DNA of 64,000 bases, from contig QXEO01000339.1 in NCBI GenBank assembly GCA_007115705.1, positions 4,358,191 to 4,422,190 of the forward strand. The letters run 5' to 3'. A model generated the notes under the pieces. That model searched no databases, was not told where the DNA came from, and saw only the letters and a list, made by a program, of their open reading frames with translations. A program made the translations under genes and the position numbers. The DNA comes from Dactylis glomerata. Its lineage: Eukaryota; Streptophyta; Magnoliopsida; Poales; Poaceae. Positions 11,531 through 22,730 of this stretch are shown here, piece after piece (within the stretch, counting starts at the first letter, position 1; every line of letters starts with the position of its first letter).

Positions 11531-14500
11531 TTACATAGTGATGAATCTAACACCCATTGAGTTCTGGTGCTGATCATTTTTTGCCTTGGGGAGAGCTTTA
11601 GTCAGCGGATCTGCCACATTCAGATCCGTGTGTACTTTGCAAATCTTTACATCACCATCCGTGACATGCTCACGGATGGAGTGAAATCGGCGCTTTACAT
11701 GCTTGAATTTCTTGTGAGACCTTGGCTCCTGAGTATTGGCTATGGCACCATTGTTGTCGCAATAGATAACCATTGGATCCAATGCACTCGAAACCACACC
11801 CAGTTCGGATATGAACTCCTTCATCCAAACTGCTTCCTCCGCTGCTTCTGAAGCAGCAATGTATTCCGCCTCTGTTGTTGATCTCGCCACCACGCTTTGC
11901 TTGGAACTCCTCCAGCTTACTGCTCCTCCATTCATAACAAATACGTACCCGGATTGAGACTTAGAGTCATCTGGATCAGTGTCGAAGCTAGCATCGACGT
12001 AACAACTTGCGACGAGCTCTTCTTCACCGCCATATACGAGAAACATATCCTTAGTCCTTCATAAGTACTTAAGGATATTCTTGACCGCCGTCCAGTGTTC
12101 CAAACCTGGATCAGATTGGTACCTACTAGTCAAACTAATAGCATGTGCCACATCTGGTCTTGTACATAACATGGCATACATGATAGAGCCTATGGCAGAG
12201 GCATAGGGAATCTTATTCATCTCTTCTCTATCTTCAGCTGTAGCCGGACCTTGAGTCTTACTCAAGATCTTTCCTTGCAACATAGGTAAGAACCCTTTCT
12301 TACTATCCTCCATTCTAAACCTCTTTAGAATCTTGTCAAGGTATGTACTTTGTGATAGCCCAATTAAGCGTCTTGATCTATCTCTATAGATTTTGATGCC
12401 TAAAATATACGCCGCTTCACCAAGGTCTATCATTGAAAACTTACTGTTTAAGTAATCTTTTACGCTCTTCAAAAGTTCCGTATCATTTCCAATCAGCAAT
12501 ATGTCATCCACATATAATATTAGAAATGCTACAGAGCTCCCACTCACTTTCTTGTAAATACAAGTTTCTCCATAAGTTTTGACAAATCCAAACCCTTTGA
12601 TAACTTCGTCAAAACGGAGATTCCAACTCCGGGATGCTTGCTTCAGTCCATAGATGGATCGCTGAAGTTTGCATACCTTGTTAGCATCCTTAGGATCAAC
12701 AAAACCCTTGGGCTGTACCATGTACAACTCTTCCTCAATGTTACCATTAAGGAACGCGGTTTTCACATCCATCTGCCAAATTTCATAATCAAAAAATGCA
12801 GCAATTGCTAACATAATCCTAACAGACTTTAGCATCGCTACGGGTGAGAAAGTCTCATCGTAGTCAATTCCTTGAATTTGTCAGAAACCTTTTGCGACAA
12901 GTCGTTCTTTATAGATGGTCACATTACCATCAGCGTCTATTTTCTTCTTGAAAATCCATTTATTCTCAACGGCCTTTCGGTCATTGGGAAGTTCCACCAA
13001 AGTCCATACTTGGTTTTCATACATGGATTCCATTTTGGATTTCATGGCTTCATGCCATTTGTTGGAATCTGGGCTCATCATTGCTTCATCATACGTCGCA
13101 GGGTCATCGTTCTCAACAATGGCATTTACGATAAGATCACTGTACCATTCAGGAGTGGCACGTGTTCTTGTCGACCTGCGAGGTTCGGTAGCATTCTCTT
13201 TTGGAGTTTCATGATCTTCATCATTAGCTCCCACTTCATTTGGTGAAGTCACCACCGGAACGGTTTCCGGCGCTGCGCCACTCGCCAATTCATGAAGAGG
13301 AGGTTCAATAACCTCATCGAGTTCTACCTTCCTACTATTCACACCTTTTGAGAGAAACTCCTTCTCCAAAAAGGATTCGTTCTTAGCAACAAACACTTTG
13401 CCTTCGGATCTGTGATAGAAGGTGTACCCAATTGTTTCTTTAGGGTATCCTATGAAGACGCATTTTTCCGCTTTGGGTTCGAGTTTATCAGGCTGAAGTT
13501 TCTTCACATAAACATCGCATCCCCAAACTTTTAGAAATGACAGCTTAGGTTTGTTTCCAAACCATAATTCATACGGTGTCATTTCAACGGATTTAGATGG
13601 AGCCCTATTTAAAGTGAAAGCAGCTGTTTCTAGCGCATAACCCCAAAAAGATAGTGGCAGATCGGTAAGAGACATCATAGACCGAACCATATCCAATAAG
13701 GTACGGTTACGACGTTCGGATACACCATTTCGTTGTGGCGTTCCAGCGGGAGTGAGTTGTGAAACTATTCCACATTCTCTCATATGTGCGCCAAACTCGT
13801 AATTAAGATATTCTCCTCCATGATCAGATCATAGAAATTTAATCTTTCTGTTACGATGATTTTCTACTTCACTCTGAAATTCTTTGAACTTTTCAAACGT
13901 TTCAGACTTGTGTTTCATCAAGTAAATATACCCATATCTACTTAAGTCATCAGTGAAAGTAACAAAATAACGATATCCACCATGCGCCGGCACACTCATA
14001 GGTCCACATACATCGGTATGTATGATTTCCAATAAGTCTGTCGCCCGTTCCATTAAACCGGAAAACGGCGTTCTAGTCATCTTGCCCATAAGACATGGCT
14101 CGCATGTCTCAAATGATTCATAATCAAGTGATTCCAGAAGTCCATCCGAATGAAGCTTCTTCATGCGTTTAACACCAATATGACCTAAACGGCAGTGCCA
14201 CATGTATGCGGCTATATCATCATTTGACTTAATTCTTTTGGCATTCACATTATGAATATGTGTTTCATCACTATCAAGATTCAAAAGAAATAAACCTTTC
14301 TTCTCAGGTGTATGTCCATAAAAGATATTATTCATATAAATCGAACAACCATTGTTCTCAGACTGGAATGAATAATTGTCTCGCATTAAACAAGATCCGA
14401 AAATAATGTTCATGCTCAACGCAGGCACCAAATAACATTTATTCAGGTTTAAAACTAATCCAGATGGTAAATGTAGAGGCAGCGTCCCGACGGTGATAAC

Positions 14501-15514
14501 ATCAACTTTTGATCCATTGCCGACGCACATCGTGACCTCATCCTTCGCAAGTTGCCGCTTATTCTTTAGCCCCTGTTTCGAGTTACATATGTGAGCAACC
14601 GAACCAGTATCAAATACCCAGGTGCTATTGCGACTACTAGTAAGGTACACATCAATAACATGTATATCATATATACCTTTGTTAATCTTCCCGTTCTTCT
14701 TATCCGCCAGATACTTTGGGCAGTTGCGCTTCCAGTGCCCCATTTCCTTGCAGTAGAAACACTCAGTTTCAGGTTTAGGACCAGCCTTGGGTTTCCTCTC
14801 AGAACCGGCAACAGATTTGCCGTCCTTCTTGTTTCTACCCTTGGACTTATTATCCTTTCTACCTTTCTTTAAACTAGTGGTCTTATTGACCATCAACACT
14901 TGATGTTCCTTTTTGATCTCCACTTCTGCAGTCTTAAGCATTGAGAGAAGCTCGGGGAGAGACTTCCTCATGCCCTGCATGTTGTAGTTCATCACAAAGC
15001 CCTTGAAGCTAGGTGGGAGAGATTGGAGAACCCGATGTATTCCCAACTCATTGGGAATCGTTATTCCCAAAGAGATGAGCTTATCGGCATACCCAGACAT
15101 TTTGAGTACGTGCTCGCTAACGGAGCTGTTCTCTTCCATCATGCAACTAAAGAACTTTTCTGAAGCATCATAACTCTCCACGGCAGTATGGGAGTCGAAG
15201 ATCAGTTTCAACTCTCCCATTGTATCATAAGCGTTGCTGTTCTCGAAACGTTTTCGCAGCTCCGGCTCAAGTCCATACAGTATGCCGCAATGAACTAAAC
15301 TGTGGTCCTCCTTACGAGTCAGAAAAACATTTTTCTCTTCATCGGGAGCATCTTCTGCAGGCGGGTTACCTAGCGGTGCCTCAAGCACATAGCCCTTTTG
15401 AGAGGCATTGAGGAGGATCCTCAAGTTAAGTGCCCAGTTGGTGAAGTTGCTACCGTTGGTGGCTAGTTTTTCTTTCTCCATGAACGCATTGAAATTAAGA
15501 GCAGGTGGTGCCAT
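11531..15514 (-). pseudogene. Copia gag-pol polyprotein with three TGA interruptions
   Basis: One continuous frame of about 1327 codons starts at the ATG at 15512-15514 and ends in the last codons before the 3' LTR. Domains in order: a Copia gag (residues about 1-210), a CCHC zinc knuckle CFYCKEMGHWKRNC (252-265), an aspartic protease with DTG (302-304), the GAG-pre-integrase HHCC region (about 440-475), integrase from about 490, reverse transcriptase with YVDDILLIG, and RNase H. The frame is stopped at 13829-13831, 12881-12883 and 12059-12061. All three are TGA in the same frame, at positions where Copia relatives carry Arg: after IKFL, after AKGF and after LKYL. A CGA to TGA change explains each. 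No frameshift was found. The proteins would copy and integrate the element in virus-like particles; this copy is dead for protein but could be mobilised in trans. Confidence 0.9.
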
Positions 15515-16681
15515 GATCTACAAATTATTTGCAAAGTTAATTTAGACTAAGTTCATAATAGAATGAGTTCAGGTTAAATCAAATTCTACGTGAACTCCCA
15601 CTTAAAAACAACATCCCTCCTAGTTTTCTTAAGTGACTACATGAACCAAATCCACTATACCGCAACCGATCATCACGTGCAACGGTATAGTTTCAAAGGC
15701 GAGCATCACCATGTTCATCATATCAACCATATGACTCATGCTTAACCTTTCGGTTCGTGTTTCGAGGCCATGTCTGTACATGCTAGGCTCGCCAAGTAGA
15801 ACCATAACATTTGCGTGTGTAAAACTGTCTTACACCCGTCGTATGTGAACGTAGAGTCTATCACACCCGATCATCACGAGGTGTCTCAAAACGACGAACT
15901 TTCTTGACGGTGCATGTTATGGGAGAACACATTTTTATCTTGATATTTATGTGAGAGGGATCATCTTATAATGCTACCGCGCGATCAAATCTAAGCAGAA
16001 TAAGATGCATAAAAGGATAAACATCACATGCATATATAATGTGATATGATATGGTCCTTCACGCATTCGATCTCCATCTTGTGCGTCATGGTATGATCTC
16101 CATCATTCCACCGGCGTAGCACCAAGGTCCATGGCGCGCCACCTTGGTTGTCTTCCTCCATTACAATATATCACTTGGATATATATATACGGCACGCAGG
16201 CCATTTAAATGTAAAGACAACCATACGGCTCCTGCCGGTTGTTTATAACTTACAAAAAGGATCATTGCATACAATTTGTAACATAAACAATTTAACCATA
16301 TCACATCACATGCCCTGCAAAAACAAGTTAGACGTTTCTAATTTGTCTTGCATATTTTACGTGGTTTGGGGCTTTTCTAGGAAGAACCGTTCTTACCTAC
16401 GAACATGAAACCACAATGGTGATAAAAATATTATTAACAACTATTTGTAAAATAGATCATAACTATAGTGGGAGAAACGTACACCCGCAAAGCCACATAT
16501 GCCGAAGCATGTCAAGTGTGGGACAAGTCTCGTGAACGCGGTCACGTAAGGTTAGTCTCGGGCAGCTTCAATCCCACTATGCCACTATGATCCAAAATAC
16601 AAAAAAAAATTGCAATAACATGATCATCAACACCCACATCCACATGTGTTCTAGCCGTGCATACCAACTACGCATAGATAT
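15515..16681 (-). other. Copia 5' leader
   Basis: Untranslated region between the primer site and the gag ATG on the minus strand, about 1.17 kb. No credible coding frame; packaging and dimerisation signals are expected here but cannot be recognised by eye. Confidence 0.6.
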
Positions 16682-16694
16682 GGCTCTGATACCA
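16682..16694 (-). other. Primer binding site (initiator tRNA-Met)
   Basis: Minus-strand TGGTATCAGAGCC, one base after the 5' LTR end, is complementary to the 3' end of initiator methionine tRNA, the usual primer of Copia elements. Confidence 0.9.
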
Positions 16695-16695
16695 C

Positions 16696-18374
16696 TGATG
16701 GGTTCGTAGCATAGAAAACAAAAATTTTCCTACGCAAGAACACATAAACTAGCCAAGATACTCTACGAGGTGGTAGCAACGGAGACTAACCCTCGACGAC
16801 CGTAAGCGGGGATTACGTTCCCGCACAAACGTTGACGATGGAGAGTCGGTGAAGACGCACGTAGTCGACATAGTTGTTCACTTGACGTAGTCGACGTAGA
16901 GGTTCACTCGATGATCACAAGATCGTGTACACGGCGCCACAAGTGGCAGCGCCCCCGTGCTCGGTCACACGTACAGCTCGACGTCGACTCCTCCACGCCC
17001 TCGGTCCAGCGGGGCAGCGGAAGAAGGGATCCGCCGGACACTCCACCACACACTTCTCCAAGTGTATGAACTACGAACTACAATTCCGGCAGAGCTTCGC
17101 TAAGCAGAGACAGAAATTGGGTAGCAACTATGCGAAGGAGGGGAGGATCAAGTAGTGTGTGACATGGAGGAGAGGGAGGCGTTTATATAGAGGAGGAGGG
17201 GCAGCCCCAAGGGGTGGCCGGCCAAGGAGGTCTCCTCCTCTTCATGACCCCTCTTCATTCCCTTCATGGTGGTAACCCCCTCATCAACATGAGGTAACCC
17301 CCATTTTAATGCATGACATTCATGCTAATTAAAATTCACACTTATTGATTTAATAAAACATTTTTATTTCTTTAATATTTGTTAATTCATTCAATTAACA
17401 AACATTAACAAATACACCCTTGAGTTATTTCGATATCCCGAAACAGTTTCGGTGCTTTTCTGAAACAACCCTTATGCTGTCCTGTAATTCAATCGGAGTA
17501 TCGTATCCACTCAAAATCGACGGCGAACCTTAAGTGTGTCACCCTACGGTTCATGAATAACGTGGACATGATCGAGACTCCTCTCCGATCAATAATCATC
17601 AGCGGGATCTGGAAATCCATGATGACTCCCACTTACTCAACGATGAACTAGTGATCGTGTGAACCAGTAACGAACATAGTTAATTCCTTTTGTCTCGCGA
17701 TATTATTACTTGTCCGAGATCCGATCATTTGGCATCAACCATACCTAGTTCGATCTCGTTCCCGACAAGTCTCTTTACTCGTTCCGTGATAATGCATTCC
17801 TGTGACCTAGTCACATGCTTGCAAGCGATTCTAATGCAATATCAACGAGAAGGGCCCAGAGAATATCTTCCCGTCATCGGGTCAGACAAATTCCACTCTT
17901 GATCCATGAGCCTCAACTAATACTTTCAGAATACCCAAATCAACCTTTATAATCACCCTGTGACGGTGTGACGTTTGATATCATCAAAGTACTCTTCCGG
18001 TATCAGTGATTAACATGATCTCATGGTCTGAGGATTAGAGCTATTTCGTATGAGTTTGATATAGCAAAGAACTTGATGACTTGATCGTATTGCTATTCGT
18101 ACTATGGGTGTGAGTGTTCATCACATCATTCTTTTAATGATATGACCCCGTTATTAACAACATCCAATGTTCATGATCAGGAAACCTTGATCATCGGTTA
18201 ATCAACGAGCTAGTATAAAAGAGAGGCTTTACTAGGAACCCTTTTAGTTTATTAATCACACAAGTATTAATGTTTCTGATTAATACAATTCTAGCATGAG
18301 AAATAAACATCTATTATGAACACGGAATAATATAATAACAACTTTATTATTGCCTCTCGGGCATATTCCTTTCA
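16696..18374 (-). repeat. Copia 5' LTR (1679 bp)
   Basis: Mate of 9819-11497 with equal length. Differences include GACATAGTTGTT against GACGTAGTTATT and TCGATGATC against TCGACGATC. The promoter for the element would lie here (TATATAAAC on the minus strand near 17183). Confidence 0.92.
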
Positions 18375-18379
18375 AATAA
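18375..18379 (+). repeat. Target-site duplication AATAA (right)
   Basis: Second copy of the 5-bp duplication flanking the Copia element at 9819-18374. Confidence 0.92.
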
Positions 18380-19874
18380 AACCATTTGTTTCATGTACAT
18401 AGTGAATTTAAGGTTTTTTGGTGAAGCAAGCTCCCAAAGACCCAAGAGAACTACTGTTGGCCAACACACATCAGCATTGCCTATCTACTACATCACATGG
18501 TACTCACACAAATCACCTATAGTGGTTTCATCCACAGTCCCTCTATCATCTTGACATCCACTAGTCAACCCAAGTTTGACCAAATCTTGCATCTGCCTTG
18601 ATGGCATGACAAATGATTTTAGCCCTGAGTGTTGCATAACTAGAATAAATAAAACCGTTTGTTCCATGTACATTTTGAAATTAAGGTTTTTGGTGAAGCA
18701 AGTACCTGAAGACCCTAGCTAGAGAACAATTGTTGGCCAACACACATCAGCACTTCCTAGCTACTACATCACAAGGTACTCACACAAATCACTTAGTGGT
18801 TTCATCCATGGTCCCTCTATCATCTTGACATCCACTGGTCAACCCAAGTTTGACCAAATCTTGAAACTGCCTTAATGACATGACAAATGATGTTAGCTCT
18901 GAGTGTTGCATAACTAAAGTAAATTAAACCATTTGTTTCATGTACATAGTGAATTTAAGGTTTTTTTGGTGAAGCAAGCCCCCAAAGACCCTAGAGAACA
19001 ACTATTGGCCAACACACATCAGCACTGCCTAGCTACTACATCACATGGTACTCACACAAATCATCTAGTGGTTTCATCCACAGTCTCTCTATCATCTTGA
19101 CATCCACTGGTCAACCCAAGTTTGACCAAATCTTGCATCTGCCTCGATGGCATGAAAAATGATGTTAGCCGTGGGTGTTGCATAACAAAAGTAAATAAAA
19201 CCATTTGTTTCATGTACATAGTGAAATTAAGGTTTTTTGGTGAAGCACGTACCCAAAGACCCTAGCTAGAGAACAACTATTGGCCAACACACATCAGCAC
19301 TATGGTACTCACACAAATCACCTAGTGGTTTCATCCACAGTCCCTCTATCATCTTTCCATCCACTGGTCAACCCAAGTTTGACCAAATCTTGCATCTGCC
19401 TTGATGACATGACAAATGATGTTAGCCGTGAGTGTTGCATAACTAATGTAAATAGAACCATTTGTTTCATGTACATAGTGAATTCAAGGGTTTTTGGGGA
19501 AGCAAGCAGCAAAGACCATAGAGAACAACTGTTGGCCAACACACAGTAGCACTGCCTAGCTACTACATCACATGGTACTCACACAAATCACATATATTGG
19601 TTTCATTCATAGTCCCTCTATCATCTTGACATCCACTGGTCAACCCAAGTTTTACCAAATCTTGCATCTACCTTGATGGCATGACAAATGATGTTAGCCC
19701 TGAGTGTTGCATAACTAAAGTAAATAAAACCATTTGTTTCATGTACATAGTGAAATTAAGGTTTTTTGGTCAAGCAAGTACCCAAAGTCCCTAGCTAGAG
19801 AACAATTGTTGGCCAACACACATCAGCACTGCCTAGCTACTAAATCACATGGTACTCACACAAATCACCTAGTA

Positions 19875-21514
19875 GTTTCATCCACAGTCCCATTATCATC
19901 TTGACATCCACTGGTCAACCCAAGTTTAACCAAATCTTGCATCTGCCTTGATGACATGACAAATGATGTTAGCCATGAGTGTTGCATAACTAAAGTAAAT
20001 AAAACCATTTGTGTCATGTACATAGTGAATTTAAGGTTTTTTGGTGAAGCAAGCTCCCAAAGACCCTAGAGAACAACTGTTGGCCAACACACATCAGCAT
20101 TGCCTATCTACTACATCACATGGTACTCTCACAAATGATCTATAGTGGTTTCATCCACAGTCCCTCTACCATCTTGACATCCACTGGTCAACCCAAGTTT
20201 GACCAAATCTTGCATCTGCCTTGATGGCATGACAAATGATTTTAGCCCTGAGTATTGCATAACTAAAATAAATAAAACCGTTTGTTTCATGTACATTTTG
20301 AAATTAAGGTTTTTGGTGAAGCAAGTACCTGAAGACCCTAGCTAGAGAACAACTGTTGGCCAACACACATCAGCACTTCCTAGCTACTACATCACAAGGT
20401 ACTCACACAAATCACTTAGTGGTTTCATCCATGGTCCCTCTATCATCTTGACATCCACTAGTCAACCCAAGTTTGACCAAATCTTGAAACTGCCTTGATG
20501 ACATGACAAATGATGTTAGCTCTGAGTGTTGCATAACTAAAGTAAATAAAACCATTTGTTTCAGGTACATAGTGAATTTAAGCTTTTTTGGTGAAGCAAG
20601 CCCCCAAAGACCCTAGAGAACAACTATTGGCCAACACACATCAGCACTGCCTAGCTACTACATCACATGGTACTCACACAAATCATCTAGTGGTTTCATC
20701 CACAGTCTCTCTATCATCTTGACATCCACTGGTCAACCCAAGTTTGACCAAATCTTGCATCTGCCTCGATGGCATGAAAAATGATGTCAGCCGTGGGTGT
20801 TGCATAACAAAAGTAAATAAAACTATTTGTTTCATGTACATAGTGAAATTAAGGTTTTTTGGTGAAGCACGTACCCAAAGACCCTAGCTAGAGAACAACT
20901 ATTGGCCAACACACATCAACACTACCTAGCTACTACATCCTATAGTACTCACACAAATCACCTAGTGGTTTCATCCACAGTCCATCTATCATCTTTCCAT
21001 CCACTGGTCAACCCAAGTTTGACCAAATCTTGCATCTGCCTTGATGACATGACAAATGATGTTAGCCGTGAGTGTTGCATAACTAATGTAAATAAAACCA
21101 TTTGTTTCATGTACATAGTGAATTCAAGGGTTTTTGGGGAAGCAAGCAGCAAAGACCATAGAGAACAACTGTTGGCCAACACACGGTAGCACTGCCTAGC
21201 TACTACATCACATGGTACTCACACAAATCACATATATTGGTTTCATCCATAGTCCCTCTATCATCTTGACATCCACTGGTCAACCCAAGTTTTACCAAAT
21301 CTTGCATCTACCTTGATGGCATGACAAATGATGTTAGCCCTGAGTGTTGCATAACTAAAGTAAATAAAACCATTTGTTTCATGTACATAGTGAAATTAAG
21401 GTTTTTTGGTCAAGCAAGTACCCAAAGACCCTAGCTAGAGAACAATTGTTGGCCAACGCACATCAGCACTGCCTAGCTACTAAATCACATGGTACTCACA
21501 CAAATCACCTAGTA
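19875..21514 (+). repeat. HOR unit 6 (1640 bp)
   Basis: A-F order is kept. Several private changes are visible, for example TCTCACAAATGATC in the B monomer at about 20127 and TTTCAGGTACATAG at about 20559. Confidence 0.88.
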
Positions 21515-22563
21515 GTTTCATCCACAGTCCCTTTATCATCTTGACATCCACTGGTCAACCCAAGTTTAACCAAATATTGCATCTGCCTTGATGACATGAC
21601 AAATGATGTTAGCCATGAGTGTTGCATAACTAAAGTAAATAAAACCATTTGTTTCATGTACATAGTGAATTTAAGGTTTTTTGGTCAAGCAAGCTCCCAA
21701 AGACCCTAGAGAACAACTGTTGGCCAACACACATCAGCATTGCCTATCTACTACATCACATGGTACTCTCACAAATGACCTATAGTGGTTTCATCCACAG
21801 TCCCTCTATCATCTTGACATCCACTGGTCAACCCAAGTTTGACCAAATCTTGCATCTGCCTTGATGGCATGACAAATGATTTTAGCCCTGAGTATTGCAT
21901 AACTAAAATAAATAAAACCGTTTGTTTCATGTACATTTTGAAATTAAGGTTTTTGGTGAAGCAAGTACCTGAAGACCCTAGCTAGAGAACAACTGTTGGC
22001 CAACACACATCAGCACTTCCTAGCTACTACATCACAAGGTACTCACACAAATCACTTAGTGGTTTCATCCATGGTCCCTTCATCATCTTGACATCCACTG
22101 GTCAACCCAAGTTTGACCAAATCTTGCAACTGCCTTGATGACATGACAAATGATGTTAGCCCTGAGTGTTGCACAACTAAAGTAAATAAAACCATTTGTT
22201 TCATGTACATAGTGAATTTAAGGTTTTTTTGGTGAAGCAAACCCCCAAAGACCCTAGAGAACAACTATTGGCCAACACACATCAGCACTGCCTAGCTACT
22301 ACATCACATGGTACTCACACAAATCACCTAGTGGTTTCATCCACAGTCCCTCTATCATCTTGACATCCACTGGTCAACCCAAGTTTGACCAAATCTTGCA
22401 TCTGCCTTGATGGCATTAAAAATGATGTTAGCCCTTAGTGTTGCATAACAAAAGTAAATAAAACCATTTGTTTCATGTACATAGTGAAATTAAGGTTTTT
22501 TGGTGAAGCAAGCACCCAAAGACCCTAGCTAGAGAACAACTATTGGCCAACACACATCAGCAC
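21515..22563 (+). repeat. HOR unit 7, partial (A-D)
   Basis: Monomers A (21515), B (about 21787), C (about 22062) and part of D (about 22334) are present. The unit is then cut by the short-LTR Copia at 22564. Whether the array continues beyond that insertion lies outside the window. Confidence 0.88.
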
Positions 22564-22720
22564 TGTTGATTTGTGTGGAACGATGCGTACCCTCTCGGGC
22601 CATCGGTTGCGTGTTATATAGGCAGGGAAGAGCCCCCTGCGTGGCTATACAAGAGATAGACGTATACGGTCAGTGTACTACACCGTACACCGTATACATA
22701 CAATATTACATACTCCAACA
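22564..22720 (-). repeat. Short Copia 3' LTR (157 bp)
   Basis: Ends are TGTTG and CAACA, a perfect 5-bp inverted pair. It abuts satellite on one side and the polypurine tract on the other. The 5' mate is not in the window. Confidence 0.85.
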
Positions 22721-22730
22721 CCCCCCCCTT
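22721..22730 (-). other. Polypurine tract of the short-LTR Copia
   Basis: A run of C on the plus strand (AAGGGGGGGG on the minus strand) next to the 3' LTR. Confidence 0.8.

Larger units (their letters stand above)
9819..18374 (-). mobile_element. Complete Copia retrotransposon (BARE/Angela-like), 8556 bp
   Basis: A full-length Ty1/Copia element on the minus strand, inserted into the satellite. It has two 1679-bp LTRs, a tRNA-iMet primer site, a polypurine tract, a single gag-pol frame and a 5-bp target duplication AATAA on both sides. Size, LTR length and the LTR end on the minus strand (GAATATGCC then GAGGCAATAATAAAG) resemble the BARE1/Angela group of grass Copia elements; that name is an inference. 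The LTRs differ by roughly 2-3 percent over the parts I compared, many differences being CG to TG or CA. The polyprotein has three in-frame TGA codons, so this copy could not make its own proteins. Confidence 0.92.
9691..19874 (+). repeat. HOR unit 5, split by a Copia insertion
   Basis: Type A starts at 9691; the unit breaks at 9818 and continues at 18380 after the Copia element and its AATAA duplication. Removing the insert and one TSD copy restores GTAAATAAAACCATTTG. The E monomer at about 19300 lacks 18 bp (CAGCACTATGGTACTC), so this unit is about 1623 bp. Confidence 0.88.
18380..22563 (+). repeat. Satellite array, right block
   Basis: Continuation of the same monomer series in the same orientation, with type-A starts at 19875 and 21515 (1640 bp apart). 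It stops at 22563 inside a D-type monomer, where a Copia LTR begins. Units here are visibly more diverged from units 1-3 than those are from each other. Confidence 0.93.

Noticed and set aside
11531..15514. Programmed UGA recoding in the Copia polyprotein
   Set aside because: Three separate TGA codons at Arg sites, with the same pattern in unrelated dead elements, fit methylation decay better than recoding; no stimulatory structure was seen.
3122..22563. CRISPR-like array or gene-family cluster
   Set aside because: Repeats are contiguous ~273-bp monomers without unique spacers, in plant DNA; it is satellite DNA.
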